Positions 25,997 to 35,747 of a stretch of DNA of 64,000 bases are shown here, piece after piece (within the stretch, counting starts at the first letter, position 1; the number at the start of each line of letters is the position of its first letter). The notes below the pieces were generated by a model. That model saw nothing but the letters and a program-made list of their open reading frames with translations. It made no database searches and was not told the DNA's origin. Source of the DNA: Streptomyces sp. MNU76 (GTDB lineage Bacteria; Actinomycetota; Actinomycetes; Streptomycetales; Streptomycetaceae); the NCBI RefSeq assembly GCF_020982545.1, contig NZ_JAJKLK010000003.1, forward strand, positions 1,240,001-1,304,000, given 5' to 3'. The position numbers and the translations under genes were made by a program.

Positions 25997-27178
25997 TCAG
26001 CGGTGCCAGCCGAAGCGGTCCGTGATCGCCGGGACGCGGTCGGCGGCGATGGCGTGAGCGGCGGCGCGGGGCGTGATGCCCTCGGTCTCGGCCCGGGTGA
26101 GCATCAGGTCGACGAGGGCGCGCATGGAGCGGCGGGTGTGCGTGAACGCCTCGTCGGCGGTGGGGCCGATGTCGCCGAAGAGGGTCCACCACCACCAGGC
26201 GTTCGTACCGGAGTTGACCACCACGTCGGGCAGCACGGTGACACCGCGGGAGGTGAGCGCCTCCTCGGCCTCGGGCAGCACGGGCATGTTGGCCGCCTCG
26301 ACGATCAGCCGGGCGGTGACGAGGTGGTGGTTGGTGGTGTCGATCGCGTAGGAGACGGCCGCGGGGACGAGCACGTCGGCCTCGGTGGCCACCCAGGCGT
26401 CGGCGGGGGTCTCCCGGTCGCTGGGCCGCAGCGCGGCGCGGTCGATCGTGCCGTACGGGTCGCGCGCGGCGAGCAGGGCCTCTACGTCCAGCCCGGCGGG
26501 GTTGGCGACGGTGCCCTTGATGTCGGCGACCGCGACGACCGTGAGGCCGGCGCGGGCGAGGAAGCGGGCGGTGGCGCCGCCCATGGTGCCCAGGCCCTGC
26601 ACGGCGACCCGGGTCCCGGCGTGCGGCGTGCCGGTCCGGTCCAGGGCGGTGAGCACGGACTCGGCGACACCGCAGCCGCCCACCAGTTCATCGAGGCCGA
26701 TGCCGTCCACCTGGACGGCGAAGGCGTCCGCGAGGCGTCGCCGGGCCGATCCCTCGTCGTCCAGGAGGGGGTACACCGCCTGGACCGTCGACACCAGGCC
26801 CGCCTCGCAGGCCGCGCGGTCCACCAGGTCCTGGGCGAGACCGAGGTCCTCGCCCGTGGTCCAGAAGCACTCGATGTACGGGCGCATCGCGCGCAGGTAG
26901 CGCACCAGGACGCCGTAGGCCTCCGGGTCCCGGGGGTCGCAGTCGATGCCGCCCTTGGCGCCGCCGAGCGGGACGTACCGGCCCTCGGGGGCGTAGTGCA
27001 GCGCCTCCTTCATGGTCATGCCGCGCGCGAGCCCGGCGACCTCGTCCAGCGTGCAGCCGGGGCGCATCCGCAGGCCACCGCTGCAGACCCCGCGCACCAG
27101 CCGGTCCACGACCAGGAAGCCCCGCCGGCCCGTGACGTGGTCGGTCCAGGTGAGCGACAAGAAAGGGCTGATGGTCAT
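25997..27178 (-). CDS. Glu/Leu/Phe/Val dehydrogenase family protein
   Basis: A 393-residue amino-acid dehydrogenase that interconverts an L-amino acid with its 2-oxo acid and ammonia, using NAD(P). The N-terminal domain has GGLRMRPGCTLDEVAGLARG and the catalytic Lys in PLGGAKGGIDCDP; the cofactor domain has VQGLGTMGG. The C-terminal NSGTNAWWWWTLFG is the family's nucleotide-domain end. It is 30 residues longer than typical Streptomyces valine dehydrogenase, so the substrate is open. ATG at 27178 follows GGGGAG. Confidence 0.85.
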   Translation of the reverse strand: MTISPFLSLTWTDHVTGRRGFLVVDRLVRGVCSGGLRMRPGCTLDEVAGLARGMTMKEALHYAPEGRYVPLGGAKGGIDCDPRDPEAYGVLVRYLRAMRPYIECFWTTGEDLGLAQDLVDRAACEAGLVSTVQAVYPLLDDEGSARRRLADAFAVQVDGIGLDELVGGCGVAESVLTALDRTGTPHAGTRVAVQGLGTMGGATARFLARAGLTVVAVADIKGTVANPAGLDVEALLAARDPYGTIDRAALRPSDRETPADAWVATEADVLVPAAVSYAIDTTNHHLVTARLIVEAANMPVLPEAEEALTSRGVTVLPDVVVNSGTNAWWWWTLFGDIGPTADEAFTHTRRSMRALVDLMLTRAETEGITPRAAAHAIAADRVPAITDRFGWHR

Positions 27179-27203
27179 GGGGCTCCCCGGGAACAAAAGG
27201 ATC

Positions 27204-27223
27204 TACTGAATAGTTGGTCAGTA
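27204..27223. promoter_or_regulatory. Candidate TetR operator
   Basis: TACTGA-ATAGTTGG-TCAGTA is a perfect 6-base inverted repeat with an 8-base spacer, 26 bases before the dehydrogenase start and in the divergent region shared with the metallo-hydrolase. Size and symmetry fit a TetR dimer site. Confidence 0.7.
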
Positions 27224-27309
27224 TTGCATCGCGCGGGGACGATCGGACCCGGCGCGGTCGGAGGGGCGGACCATAATGGGATGCCTGAGCGAATCCACCT
27301 GGAGGTGCC

Positions 27310-28488
27310 GTGTCCGGTTCCGGATCCCGTTCTCTGAGCTCGGGGCTGCGCGCAGTGCGGCCCGCCGCCTTCGGCGCGGATCCGAGCGGCGCCCGATGGG
27401 AGCGGATCCGCAGATCCCCGCATTTCGCGAACGGGGTCTTCGTGAACCCCGAGGGCGCCCAGGTCCGCCCCTCCGGGGGTGCCGCCGTGGAAATGGCGAG
27501 GAGCTACTTCCGCAAGGACGAGAGGGTGCGGCGGGCCCCGGCGGGGCTGATCCCCGTGCACTCCACGACCCTCGCCGACCTGGCCAGGCCCCCGGCGAGC
27601 GGGCTGCGGACCACCTGGATGGGACATTCGAGCGTGCTCGCCGAGATCGACGGCCACCGGGTGCTCTTCGACCCGGTCTGGGGTGAGCGCTGCTCCCCGT
27701 TCGCCTTCGCCGGGCCCAAGCGGCTGCACCCCGTCCCGGTGCCGCTCGCCGCGCTCGGCCCGGTCGACGTCGTCGTCATCTCGCACGACCACTACGACCA
27801 CCTCGACATGCCCTCGATCAAGGAACTGGCGGGCACGGACACGCTCTTCGCCGTGCCCCTGGGCGTCGGCGCCCATCTGGAGCACTGGGGGGTCTCAGCG
27901 GACCGGATCCGCGAGCTGGACTGGCACGAGGACACGAAGGTCGGCGGCCTCACCCTGACCGCGACCCCGGCGCGGCACTTCTGCGGCAGGGGCCTGCGCA
28001 ACACCCAGCACACGCTCTGGGCCTCCTGGGTCGTCGCCGGTGAGGAGCACCGGATCTACCACAGCGGCGACACCGGGTACTTCGAGGGCTTCAAGGACAT
28101 CGGCGCCGCGCACGGCCCGTTCGACCTCACCATGATCCAGGTGGGTGCCTATTCGGAGTACTGGCCCGACATCCACATGACCCCCGACGAGGGACTGCGG
28201 ACCCACCTCGACCTGCAGGGCGGCGAGCCCGGCGGGGTGATGATGCCGATCCACTGGGCGACGTTCAACCTGGCGATGCACGCCTGGGCCGAGCCGGGCG
28301 AGCGCATGATGTGGGCCACCCACGACGCGGGGGTCACGATGGCCGCGCCGCGGCCGGGGGAGCCGTTCGAGCCGAAGAACACCCCGCCGGTGGATCCGTG
28401 GTGGCGCGCGGTCTCCCAACAGCCGGTCGGCGGCTGGGCCGCCTGGCCCCCGGTGGGGGAGCGGCTGGACCTGGTGGCGGAGGGCTGA
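27310..28488 (+). CDS. MBL-fold metallo-hydrolase (UlaG/NAPE-PLD-like)
   Basis: A 392-residue metallo-beta-lactamase-fold hydrolase. The zinc motif is SHDHYDHLD, followed by ARHFCGRGL, the Asp-containing YHSGDTGYFEGF and a final His in MPIHWATF. This layout matches the lactonase/phosphodiesterase subgroup that includes NAPE-PLD and UlaG, so a phosphoester or lactone substrate is likely but unknown. GTG at 27310 follows GGAGG. It could share control with the divergent dehydrogenase through the dyad at 27204. Confidence 0.87.
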   Translation: MSGSGSRSLSSGLRAVRPAAFGADPSGARWERIRRSPHFANGVFVNPEGAQVRPSGGAAVEMARSYFRKDERVRRAPAGLIPVHSTTLADLARPPASGLRTTWMGHSSVLAEIDGHRVLFDPVWGERCSPFAFAGPKRLHPVPVPLAALGPVDVVVISHDHYDHLDMPSIKELAGTDTLFAVPLGVGAHLEHWGVSADRIRELDWHEDTKVGGLTLTATPARHFCGRGLRNTQHTLWASWVVAGEEHRIYHSGDTGYFEGFKDIGAAHGPFDLTMIQVGAYSEYWPDIHMTPDEGLRTHLDLQGGEPGGVMMPIHWATFNLAMHAWAEPGERMMWATHDAGVTMAAPRPGEPFEPKNTPPVDPWWRAVSQQPVGGWAAWPPVGERLDLVAEG

Positions 28489-28536
28489 GAATCCGGTCGG
28501 GAATTCTCCCGACAGGGTGATTTTTCGTGGGACGCA

Positions 28537-28569
28537 GAGGGCCGGGGAGCACAGTGCTCCCCGGCCCTC
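28537..28569 (+). terminator. Strong rho-independent-type hairpin
   Basis: GAGGGCCGGGGAGC (28537-28550) pairs with its exact complement (28556-28569) around ACAGT, followed by CCACTTCTTTTA. It closes the metallo-hydrolase gene. The following 305 bases to the cvnA start hold no gene that I can support and must include the conservon promoter. Confidence 0.9.
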
Positions 28570-28874
28570 CACTTCTTTTACTGACCCATTCTGAGCGACT
28601 CTGATCGAAATTCGAGCGGAAAAGGAATCCGGCAGGAGCAAGCGTCCGAAGAATTATCGGACTTTCGCACGAAGCCTCATACCAGAGTGGGACGCATTAC
28701 GGCGGTCTTTGTCAACTGCGCACCGCACATGACGCGTTGGCGACTACTGTGAGTTGCCGTCGGACGACGCTGTGCCGAATTCTTCGTCTCTCGCGACCGA
28801 CACGCGAGGGCGCACGCCCGAGTCGCCCGGACGCGGCACCCCCCACCCCCAGACGGACCAGTACGAGGACGCTG

Positions 28875-31145
28875 ATGTCTCACCTTCGCGCACCGGCCGC
28901 CCGCGCAGATCGCCGTGAGGGCGGGCGGCACGGGCGATCGGCCACCCGCGCCGCCGTCCCCTCACTGCCCGAGATCCACATACGGCCACAGCTGGTGCGC
29001 CTCGCGGTCCTGCCCCCCACCGCGGTGGCCCTCAGCGCCTGCGCCGCCGTCCTCTTCACCTTCCGCGCCGGCGGCGCCCGCCCCAGCCTCACTCTGTGGG
29101 CGGTCCTCGCCGGAGCCGCCGCCGTGGCCCTCGCCGGCATCGCGATCGGCGCCGTGGCCGCCGGGCGCACCGCCAAGGCCGTCCGCGAACGGCTGGGCGC
29201 CCTGCGTCAGGCCAGCAGCAAGGGCGAGGACGACCTGCGCTCCCTGGTCGACGCGCTCCGGCGCGGCGACCAGCCGCCCGCGCGCGGGCCCCGCATCAGA
29301 ACCGCCGCCGGCGCCGACGACTTCGAGCCGCTCGCCGCCGACCTCGCCCGCGCCCACGACAGCGCCGTCACCGCCGTCGTCCAGGCCTCCCAGCTCTCCA
29401 GCCACGCCGGCAGCGAACAGAAGCTCGAAGTCTTCGTGAACCTGGCCCGCCGACTCCAGTCCCTCGTCCAGCGCGAGATCTCCATCCTCGACGACCTGGA
29501 GAACGAGATCGAGGACCCGGACCTGCTCAAGGGCCTCTTCCACGTCGACCACCTCGCCACCCGTATCCGCCGGCACGCCGAGAACCTCGCCGTCCTCGGC
29601 GGCGCCGTCTCCCGCCGCCAGTGGAGCAACCCCGTCTCCATGACCGAGGTGCTGCGCTCCGCGATCGCCGAGGTCGAGCAGTACTCCCGGGTCAAGCTGG
29701 TGCCCCCCGTCGACGGCACCCTGCGCGGGCACGCCGTCGCCGACGTCATCCACCTCCTCGCCGAGCTCGTCGAGAACGCCACGGTCTTCTCCGCCCCGCA
29801 CACCCAGGTCCTGCTCCGCGCCAACCTCGTCACCTCCGGCCTCGCCGTCGAGGTCGAGGACCGCGGTCTCGGCATGCCCGTCACCGAGCAGAACAAGATG
29901 AACGCCCTGCTCGCCGACCCCGACCAGGTCAACGTCGCCAGCCTCCTCCAGGACGGCCGCATCGGGCTCTTCGTCGTCTCCCAGCTGGCCCGCCGCCACG
30001 GCATCCAGGTCCGCCTCCAGAGCAACATCTACGGCGGCGTCCAGGCCGCGTTCGTCGTCCCTCAGGGCCTCCTCGGCGGCGAACCCGACGACCTGCCGCA
30101 CACTCACGCCGTCCCCGAGCAGAGCACCGGCATGCGCAGGTCCGCCGGGACCCACCAGGCACCGGCCGCCCCGCCCCAGCGGGCGTCCGCACCCGCCCCG
30201 CCGACCGTCCGACGGGCGGCCCCGCCCGCGCCGCCGAAGCGCACGAGCGGTCCGGCCGCCCGGCCCCGCGCAGCCCGCACGTCCCGAGACCGGCCACCGC
30301 GCGGCGCCGAGCCCGCACGCGCCACCGTGCCTCGGCAACAGGGCCCCGGCCGGGCGGCGCCCGGCAGGGCTCGGGCAGGAGCGGCACCGGACCGACCCCG
30401 CTGCCGGTACGCGGCGCCCGGGAGGACCGGCCCAACCCGGCCGAGGCCGTGCCCGGCATCCGCCCGGACGACCGGCGGACGGTCGCGGACGACGCCGGCA
30501 CACCCCGACCCCCGGGTCGGCGGCGCCGTCCGCGGGACCATGGGCAAGCCCCAGCTGCCCCGCCGCCGCGCCCAGCAGCACATCGTGCCCCAGCTGCGCG
30601 GCGGCCCCGCACCCACGCCCCGGCAGGACCCCGACCACTACATCGGCCACGACCCCGGGCTGATGGCCGCCTTCCAGCGCGGCATCGGACTCGCCGAGGC
30701 ACGCCAGATGGAGAGCTCGGACTGGGACACCTCCACCCTGGACACGCCGCAGGTGGACAGCGCTGTCCCCGCCGACTTCGCTTCTCGCTCGGACAGCACT
30801 ACCCGCGCCGACTTCGCCTCCCGCGCCGACATCGCCGCCCCGGCCGACTTCGCGTCGCCCGTGGACTTCTCACCGCCCGCCCCCGACGCCGCGTCCCGTA
30901 TCGACACGGGACAGCCGCGCACAGGCTCGAACACCGGCTACCCGGCCCCGGCACCGCACGACGGCACGGGCGGCGCCGACGCACTCCACATGGAGCTGGC
31001 CCACATGGACGCACCCCACAAGGACGCCGCGCAACCCCTGGGCGGACACCCAAGGGGCGGCGCCCCCATAGCCGTACCGCCGTCCGCCCTCGACGCGGCA
31101 CACGACCTCACACCCCGGCAGGACGGGAGCACACCGGCCGGATGA
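28875..31145 (+). CDS. cvnA: CvnA-like sensor histidine kinase of a conservon
   Basis: A 756-residue membrane kinase-like protein. Two hydrophobic segments (about residues 45-66 and 75-98) flank a very short loop; then comes a coiled region, a dimerisation-like helix (KLEVFVNLARRLQSLVQREI) and an ATPase domain with ENATVFSAPHTQV and GLGMP boxes. The C-terminal PQLPRRRAQQHIVPQLRGG and GHDPGLMAAFQRGIGLAEA are conservon hallmarks. Between about 30250 and 30510 the better codon use moves to another frame (PLPVRGAREDRPNPAEAVPG), so the linker seems to be misread through two compensating indels. It starts the operon cvnA-B-C-D-GAF. Confidence 0.9.
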   Translation: MSHLRAPAARADRREGGRHGRSATRAAVPSLPEIHIRPQLVRLAVLPPTAVALSACAAVLFTFRAGGARPSLTLWAVLAGAAAVALAGIAIGAVAAGRTAKAVRERLGALRQASSKGEDDLRSLVDALRRGDQPPARGPRIRTAAGADDFEPLAADLARAHDSAVTAVVQASQLSSHAGSEQKLEVFVNLARRLQSLVQREISILDDLENEIEDPDLLKGLFHVDHLATRIRRHAENLAVLGGAVSRRQWSNPVSMTEVLRSAIAEVEQYSRVKLVPPVDGTLRGHAVADVIHLLAELVENATVFSAPHTQVLLRANLVTSGLAVEVEDRGLGMPVTEQNKMNALLADPDQVNVASLLQDGRIGLFVVSQLARRHGIQVRLQSNIYGGVQAAFVVPQGLLGGEPDDLPHTHAVPEQSTGMRRSAGTHQAPAAPPQRASAPAPPTVRRAAPPAPPKRTSGPAARPRAARTSRDRPPRGAEPARATVPRQQGPGRAAPGRARAGAAPDRPRCRYAAPGRTGPTRPRPCPASARTTGGRSRTTPAHPDPRVGGAVRGTMGKPQLPRRRAQQHIVPQLRGGPAPTPRQDPDHYIGHDPGLMAAFQRGIGLAEARQMESSDWDTSTLDTPQVDSAVPADFASRSDSTTRADFASRADIAAPADFASPVDFSPPAPDAASRIDTGQPRTGSNTGYPAPAPHDGTGGADALHMELAHMDAPHKDAAQPLGGHPRGGAPIAVPPSALDAAHDLTPRQDGSTPAG

Positions 31146-31231
31146 CCACCCCCTCACCCCCACCACCACCCCACCACGGTCCCCACCCCTGCGCTCCCGC
31201 AGACCAACGCACCCCAAGGAGTCGATCCACC

Positions 31232-31663
31232 ATGGCGAGCGATGCGCCGACCGGCCATGTATCCGACCTCGACTGGCTGATGAGCGGCCTCGTCCAGCGT
31301 GTACCGCACACCACGAGCGCGGTGCTGCTCTCCTGCGACGGGCTGGTGAAGTCGGTCCACGGCCTGGACCCGGACAGCGCCGACCACATGGCGGCCCTGG
31401 CCTCCGGCCTGTACTCCCTCGGACGCAGCGCGGGCGTCCGCTTCGGCGACGGCGGCGACGTCCGCCAGGTCGTCGTCGAACTCGCCTCGACCCTGCTGTT
31501 CGTCTCCACGGCCGGTTCCGGCACCTGCCTCGCCGTGCTCGCCGGACGCGAGGCCGACGCCGCCGTCCTCGGCTACGAGATGGCGATGCTGGTCAAGAGC
31601 GTCCGCCCGTACCTGGTCACCCAGCCCCGGCAAGCCGTCGAACCCTCCGCGATGAGGCCTTGA
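31232..31663 (+). CDS. cvnB: CvnB-like roadblock/LC7-domain protein
   Basis: A 143-residue roadblock/LC7 protein (LDWLMSGLVQRVPHTTSAVL at the start and CLAVLAGREADAAVLGYEM later). In conservons it pairs with the CvnD GTPase as a regulator in a membrane-linked, G-protein-like complex with CvnA. ATG at 31232 follows AAGGAG at 31216-31221; an in-frame ATG at 31142 that overlaps the cvnA stop would add 30 proline-rich residues and looks less likely. Confidence 0.92.
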   Translation: MASDAPTGHVSDLDWLMSGLVQRVPHTTSAVLLSCDGLVKSVHGLDPDSADHMAALASGLYSLGRSAGVRFGDGGDVRQVVVELASTLLFVSTAGSGTCLAVLAGREADAAVLGYEMAMLVKSVRPYLVTQPRQAVEPSAMRP

Positions 31664-32037
31664 CCGTGCCCGCGGCCGGCGACGGACCCTTGTACGACGA
31701 CGCCGCCGGGCGTCTGGTGCGCCCCTACACCGTCATCAACGGCCGGACCCGGCCGACCACCGCGCTCGATCTCCTCTCACAGGTGATGGCCACCGGGGCG
31801 ACCCCCCTCGGCTATCTGGGCCCCGAGCACGCGACCGCACTCGACCTGTGCCGGGCACCCGTCTCGGTCGCCGAGATCGCCGCCCACCTCACGTTGCCGG
31901 CGACGGTCACCAAGGTGCTGCTGTCCGACCTCGTCGACTGCGGAGCCCTCACCACCAAGCCCCCGGTTTTCCACCACAACCCGACAGACCGGTCTCTTCT
32001 GGAGGCAGTGCTCGATGGACTACGACGACAGCTCTGA
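31660..32037 (+). CDS. cvnC: CvnC-like DUF742 protein
   Basis: A 125-residue DUF742 protein with RLVRPYTVINGRTRP near the N terminus and a winged-helix-like part (PVSVAEIAAHLTLPATVTKV). It is the third conservon component; its exact role is unknown. The start is TTG at 31660, overlapping the cvnB stop (TTGA); GTG at 31666 is an in-frame alternative that loses only two residues. Confidence 0.9.
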   Translation: MTVPAAGDGPLYDDAAGRLVRPYTVINGRTRPTTALDLLSQVMATGATPLGYLGPEHATALDLCRAPVSVAEIAAHLTLPATVTKVLLSDLVDCGALTTKPPVFHHNPTDRSLLEAVLDGLRRQL

Positions 32038-32614
32038 CCCCTTCCCCACCGCACTCAAGATCCTGGTGGCGGGAGGGTTCGGGGTCGGCAAGACGACCTT
32101 CGTCGGCGCGGTGAGCGAGATCGCGCCGCTGAGCACGGAGGAACTGCTCACCACCGTGAGCGCCGCGACCGACAATCTCGACGGCATCGAGAACAAGGTC
32201 GAGACGACCGTCGCGATGGACTTCGGCCGCATCACCCTGGACCCGCGCCATGTGCTCTATCTGTTCGGCACCCCCGGACAGCAGCGGTTCTGGTTCATGT
32301 GGGACGAACTCTCCGAGGGCGCCCTCGGCGCGGTCATCCTCGCCGACACGCGCCGCCTGGAGGACTGCTTCGCCGCCGTCGACTTCTTCGAGCAGCGCGG
32401 CCTCGGCTTCATCGTCGCCATCAACGAGTTCGACGGCTCCTACCGCTACGACGCCGACGAGGTGCGCGCGGCCCTCGACCTCGACCCGGAGATCCCCGTC
32501 GTCTGCTGCGACGCCCGGATCTCCAGCTCGGGCGCCCAGACCCTGCTCACCCTCGTCCGGCACCTCCTCGCCCACACCCCGGCGCAACTGCCGAGCCACG
32601 GAGCCCACACGTGA
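32015..32614 (+). CDS. cvnD: CvnD-like small GTPase
   Basis: A 199-residue Ras-like ATP/GTP-binding protein. The P-loop GGFGVGKTT is at residues 20-28, switch I threonines follow (ETTVAMDFG), the G3 region is LFGTPGQQRFWFMW, and the G4-like motif is AINEFDG. It overlaps cvnC by 23 bases. In conservons CvnD hydrolyses GTP and CvnB, CvnC and CvnA control it. Sequence is complete and intact. Confidence 0.93.
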   Translation: MDYDDSSDPFPTALKILVAGGFGVGKTTFVGAVSEIAPLSTEELLTTVSAATDNLDGIENKVETTVAMDFGRITLDPRHVLYLFGTPGQQRFWFMWDELSEGALGAVILADTRRLEDCFAAVDFFEQRGLGFIVAINEFDGSYRYDADEVRAALDLDPEIPVVCCDARISSSGAQTLLTLVRHLLAHTPAQLPSHGAHT

Positions 32615-33168
32615 CGTACGACCCGCCGCGTCCGGTCGGACGGCTGCTGCTCACCCCCGACGACCCGGGCGCCCCCGAGCGCGTGGCGCGGCTGCGGATG
32701 CTGGGGCTCGGCGCCTACGCCGAACCGGAGTTCGACACCTTCGCGGACCGGCTCGCGGAGGTCGCCGCGGTGCCGTACGCGACGGTCAACTTCATCGACG
32801 AGGAACGACAGTTCTTCGCCGGCCTGCATGTGTCGGCGGAGCCAACGGCGGACACCACGGTGCTCGGTGTCGATCGTCGTCTCGCCCGCGACCACGGGTT
32901 CTGCCCCTATGTGGTGGTGCGCCGCAAGGGGCTCGTCCTCGAAGACGTCCGCGAGTACCCGAAGTTCGCCGGCAACCCCGTCGTCGACGACCACGGCATC
33001 CGCTCCTACCTCGGCGCCCCCCTCCTCGACCGTACGGGCATCGCCCTCGGCACGGTCTGTGTCATGGACGTCCAGCCGCGCTCATGGGGCACGGCGGGTC
33101 TGGAGACCATCAAGGCGATGGCCGCGCAACTCGCCGCCCGGATCGAGGGACGGGAGGCGTTTCCGTAA
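32611..33168 (+). CDS. GAF-domain protein appended to the conservon
   Basis: A 185-residue protein with one GAF domain (YATVNFIDEERQFFAGLHV to SYLGAPLLDRTGIALGTVCV). GAF domains bind small molecules or haem and often signal. Its GTG overlaps the cvnD stop (GTGA), so it is translated with the conservon and may act as its input or output. Canonical conservons often continue with cytochrome P450 genes; here the GAF protein is last. Confidence 0.85.
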   Translation: MTYDPPRPVGRLLLTPDDPGAPERVARLRMLGLGAYAEPEFDTFADRLAEVAAVPYATVNFIDEERQFFAGLHVSAEPTADTTVLGVDRRLARDHGFCPYVVVRRKGLVLEDVREYPKFAGNPVVDDHGIRSYLGAPLLDRTGIALGTVCVMDVQPRSWGTAGLETIKAMAAQLAARIEGREAFP

Positions 33169-33385
33169 CGCCCGAGGGGAGGGCACTTCATGGCGGATCG
33201 GCGGTGCGGTCCACGGCGGATCGCCGCCGCGGGTGTGAAGGAAAGCTGCGGCGGAGCTTAAGAAAAGCTCGATGGACCCGGGGTATCGGCGTGCGGCAGA
33301 TTGATCGGCGATTCCACCCCTCTCCCCGGTACGGGTCCGTTCGTCATGGGCCGCCGCCGGGGGCGCACCCACAGGAGCCGTAGCG

Positions 33386-34414
33386 TTGAAGGCGCTGGTC
33401 AAGGAGAAGGCGGAGCCCGGGTTGTGGCTCGTCGACGTCCCGGAGCCCGAGATCGGCCCCGGTGACGTCCTGATCAAGGTCCTGCGGACCGGGATCTGCG
33501 GCACCGACCTGCACATCCGGTCCTGGGACGGCTGGGCCCGGCAGACCATCCGCACCCCGCTCGTGGCCGGCCACGAGTTCGTCGGTGAGGTCGTGGAGAC
33601 CGGCGGTGCCGTCACCGACATCCGGGTCGGCGACCGGGTCAGCGGCGAGGGTCACCTGGTGTGCGGCAAGTGCCGCAACTGTCTCGCCGGCCGCCGCCAC
33701 CTGTGCCGCGCCACCGTCGGCCTCGGCGTCGGCCGCGACGGGGCGTTCGCCGAGTACGTGGCCCTGCCGGCGACCAACGTCTGGGTGCACCGCGTCCCCG
33801 TCGACCTCGACGTGGCCGCGATCTTCGACCCGTTCGGCAACGCCGTGCACACCGCGCTCTCCTTCCCGCTGGTCGGCGAGGACGTCCTGATCACCGGGGC
33901 GGGCCCCATCGGGCTGATGGCCGCCGCCGTCGCCCGGCACGCCGGGGCCCGCCATGTCGTGGTCACGGACGTCAGCGAGGACCGGCTGGAACTCGCCCGC
34001 AAGATCGGGGTCAGCCTCGCGCTCGACGTGCGGGAGTCGACCATCGCCGACGGCCAGCGGGCCCTCGGTCTGCGGGAGGGCTTCGACATAGGTCTGGAGA
34101 TGTCCGGCAACCCCGCCGCGATGCGCGACATGATCGCCAACATGACGCACGGCGGCCGGATCGCCATGCTCGGACTGCCGTCCGAGGAGTTCGCAGTCGA
34201 CTGGGCCCGCATCGTCACCTCCATGATCACCATCAAGGGGATCTACGGTCGCGAGATGTTCGAGACCTGGTACGCCATGACGGTCCTCCTGGAGGGCGGC
34301 CTCGACCTGGCCCCCGTCATCACCGGCCGCTACGGCTACCGCGACCACGAGGCGGCGTTCGCGGACGCGGCGAGTGGTGCCGGCGGCAAGGTCATCCTCG
34401 ACTGGACTGCGTGA
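33386..34414 (+). CDS. tdh: L-threonine 3-dehydrogenase
   Basis: A 342-residue zinc medium-chain dehydrogenase oxidising L-threonine to 2-amino-3-ketobutyrate with NAD+. Catalytic zinc residues are CGTDLH and GHEFVGEV; the structural zinc loop is [15 protein letters not shown]; the cofactor motif is [11 protein letters not shown]. The TTG at 33386 has AGGAG at 33373-33377. The next gene is the CoA ligase that acts on its unstable product, so the two work together to give glycine and acetyl-CoA. Confidence 0.95.
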   Translation: MKALVKEKAEPGLWLVDVPEPEIGPGDVLIKVLRTGICGTDLHIRSWDGWARQTIRTPLVAGHEFVGEVVETGGAVTDIRVGDRVSGEGHLVCGKCRNCLAGRRHLCRATVGLGVGRDGAFAEYVALPATNVWVHRVPVDLDVAAIFDPFGNAVHTALSFPLVGEDVLITGAGPIGLMAAAVARHAGARHVVVTDVSEDRLELARKIGVSLALDVRESTIADGQRALGLREGFDIGLEMSGNPAAMRDMIANMTHGGRIAMLGLPSEEFAVDWARIVTSMITIKGIYGREMFETWYAMTVLLEGGLDLAPVITGRYGYRDHEAAFADAASGAGGKVILDWTA

Positions 34415-34465
34415 GTCACCGGCTTCCGGACCACGTAAGTCACCTGCTTCTTCTAGGAGTTCACG

Positions 34466-35665
34466 ATGTTCGACTCCGTGCGCGACGACCTGCGCACCAC
34501 CCTCGACGAGATCCGTGCCGCCGGGCTGCACAAGCCCGAGCGGGTCATCGGCACCCCGCAGTCGGCGACCGTGGCGGTCACCGCCGGCGGCCGTCCCGGC
34601 GAGGTCCTCAACTTCTGCGCCAACAACTACCTCGGCCTCGCCGACCACCCCGAGGTGATCGCCGCCGCCCACGAGGCCCTCGACCGCTGGGGCTACGGCA
34701 TGGCCTCCGTGCGCTTCATCTGCGGCACCCAGGAGGTGCACAAGGAGCTGGAGGCGCGGCTGTCGGCGTTCCTCGGCCAGGAGGACACGATCCTCTACTC
34801 CTCCTGCTTCGACGCCAACGGCGGCGTCTTCGAGACCCTGCTCGGCCCCGAGGACGCGGTGATCTCCGACGCCCTCAACCACGCCTCGATCATCGACGGC
34901 ATCCGGCTCTCCAAGGCCCGCCGCTTCCGCTACGCCAACCGTGATCTGGGCGACCTGGAACGGCAGTTGAAGGAGGCCACCCAGGGCGGCGCCCGCCGGA
35001 AGCTGATCGTCACCGACGGCGTGTTCTCCATGGACGGCTATGTGGCCCCGCTCCGCGAGATCTGTGACCTCGCCGACCGCCACGACGCCATGGTCATGGT
35101 CGACGACTCCCACGCCGTCGGCTTCACCGGCCCCGGCGGCCGCGGCACCCCCGAGCTGCACGGCGTCATGGACCGCGTCGACATCATCACCGGCACCCTC
35201 GGCAAGGCCCTCGGCGGCGCCTCCGGCGGCTACGTCGCCGCCCGCGCCGAGATCGTCGCCCTGCTGCGCCAGCGCTCCCGCCCGTACCTCTTCTCCAACA
35301 CCCTCGCGCCGGTGATCGCGGCGGCGTCCCTGAAGGTGCTCGACCTCCTGGAGTCGGCCGACGACCTGCGCGTCCGCCTCGCCGAGAACACGGCGCTGTT
35401 CCGCCGTCGCATGACCGAGGAGGGCTTCGACATCCTCCCCGGCGACCACCCGATCGCCCCCGTCATGATCGGCGACGCGGCGAAGGCGGGGCGCCTGGCC
35501 GAGCTGCTCCTGGAACGTGGCGTCTACGTGATCGGCTTCTCCTACCCGGTCGTCCCGCAGGGCCAGGCCCGCATCCGTGTCCAGCTCTCCGCCGCGCACT
35601 CGACGGTGGACGTGCACCGGGCGGTGGACGCGTTCGTAGCGGCACGGGCGGAGCTGGAGACCTGA
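34466..35665 (+). CDS. kbl: Glycine C-acetyltransferase (2-amino-3-ketobutyrate CoA ligase)
   Basis: A 399-residue PLP enzyme of the alpha-oxoamine synthase family. It has [15 protein letters not shown], the [12 protein letters not shown] motif and the PLP lysine in [15 protein letters not shown]. It splits 2-amino-3-ketobutyrate with CoA into glycine and acetyl-CoA. It is 51 bases after tdh and clearly in the same transcript, with AGGAG before ATG 34466. Confidence 0.95.
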   Translation: MFDSVRDDLRTTLDEIRAAGLHKPERVIGTPQSATVAVTAGGRPGEVLNFCANNYLGLADHPEVIAAAHEALDRWGYGMASVRFICGTQEVHKELEARLSAFLGQEDTILYSSCFDANGGVFETLLGPEDAVISDALNHASIIDGIRLSKARRFRYANRDLGDLERQLKEATQGGARRKLIVTDGVFSMDGYVAPLREICDLADRHDAMVMVDDSHAVGFTGPGGRGTPELHGVMDRVDIITGTLGKALGGASGGYVAARAEIVALLRQRSRPYLFSNTLAPVIAAASLKVLDLLESADDLRVRLAENTALFRRRMTEEGFDILPGDHPIAPVMIGDAAKAGRLAELLLERGVYVIGFSYPVVPQGQARIRVQLSAAHSTVDVHRAVDAFVAARAELET

Positions 35666-35747
35666 GCGGAGCGAAGCGGGTCGGCCGGGGCGGGGGCCCG
35701 ATGCGGGCGGCTCCGGGGGAAAGCGGGCATTTGAGAGAATCGACCCC

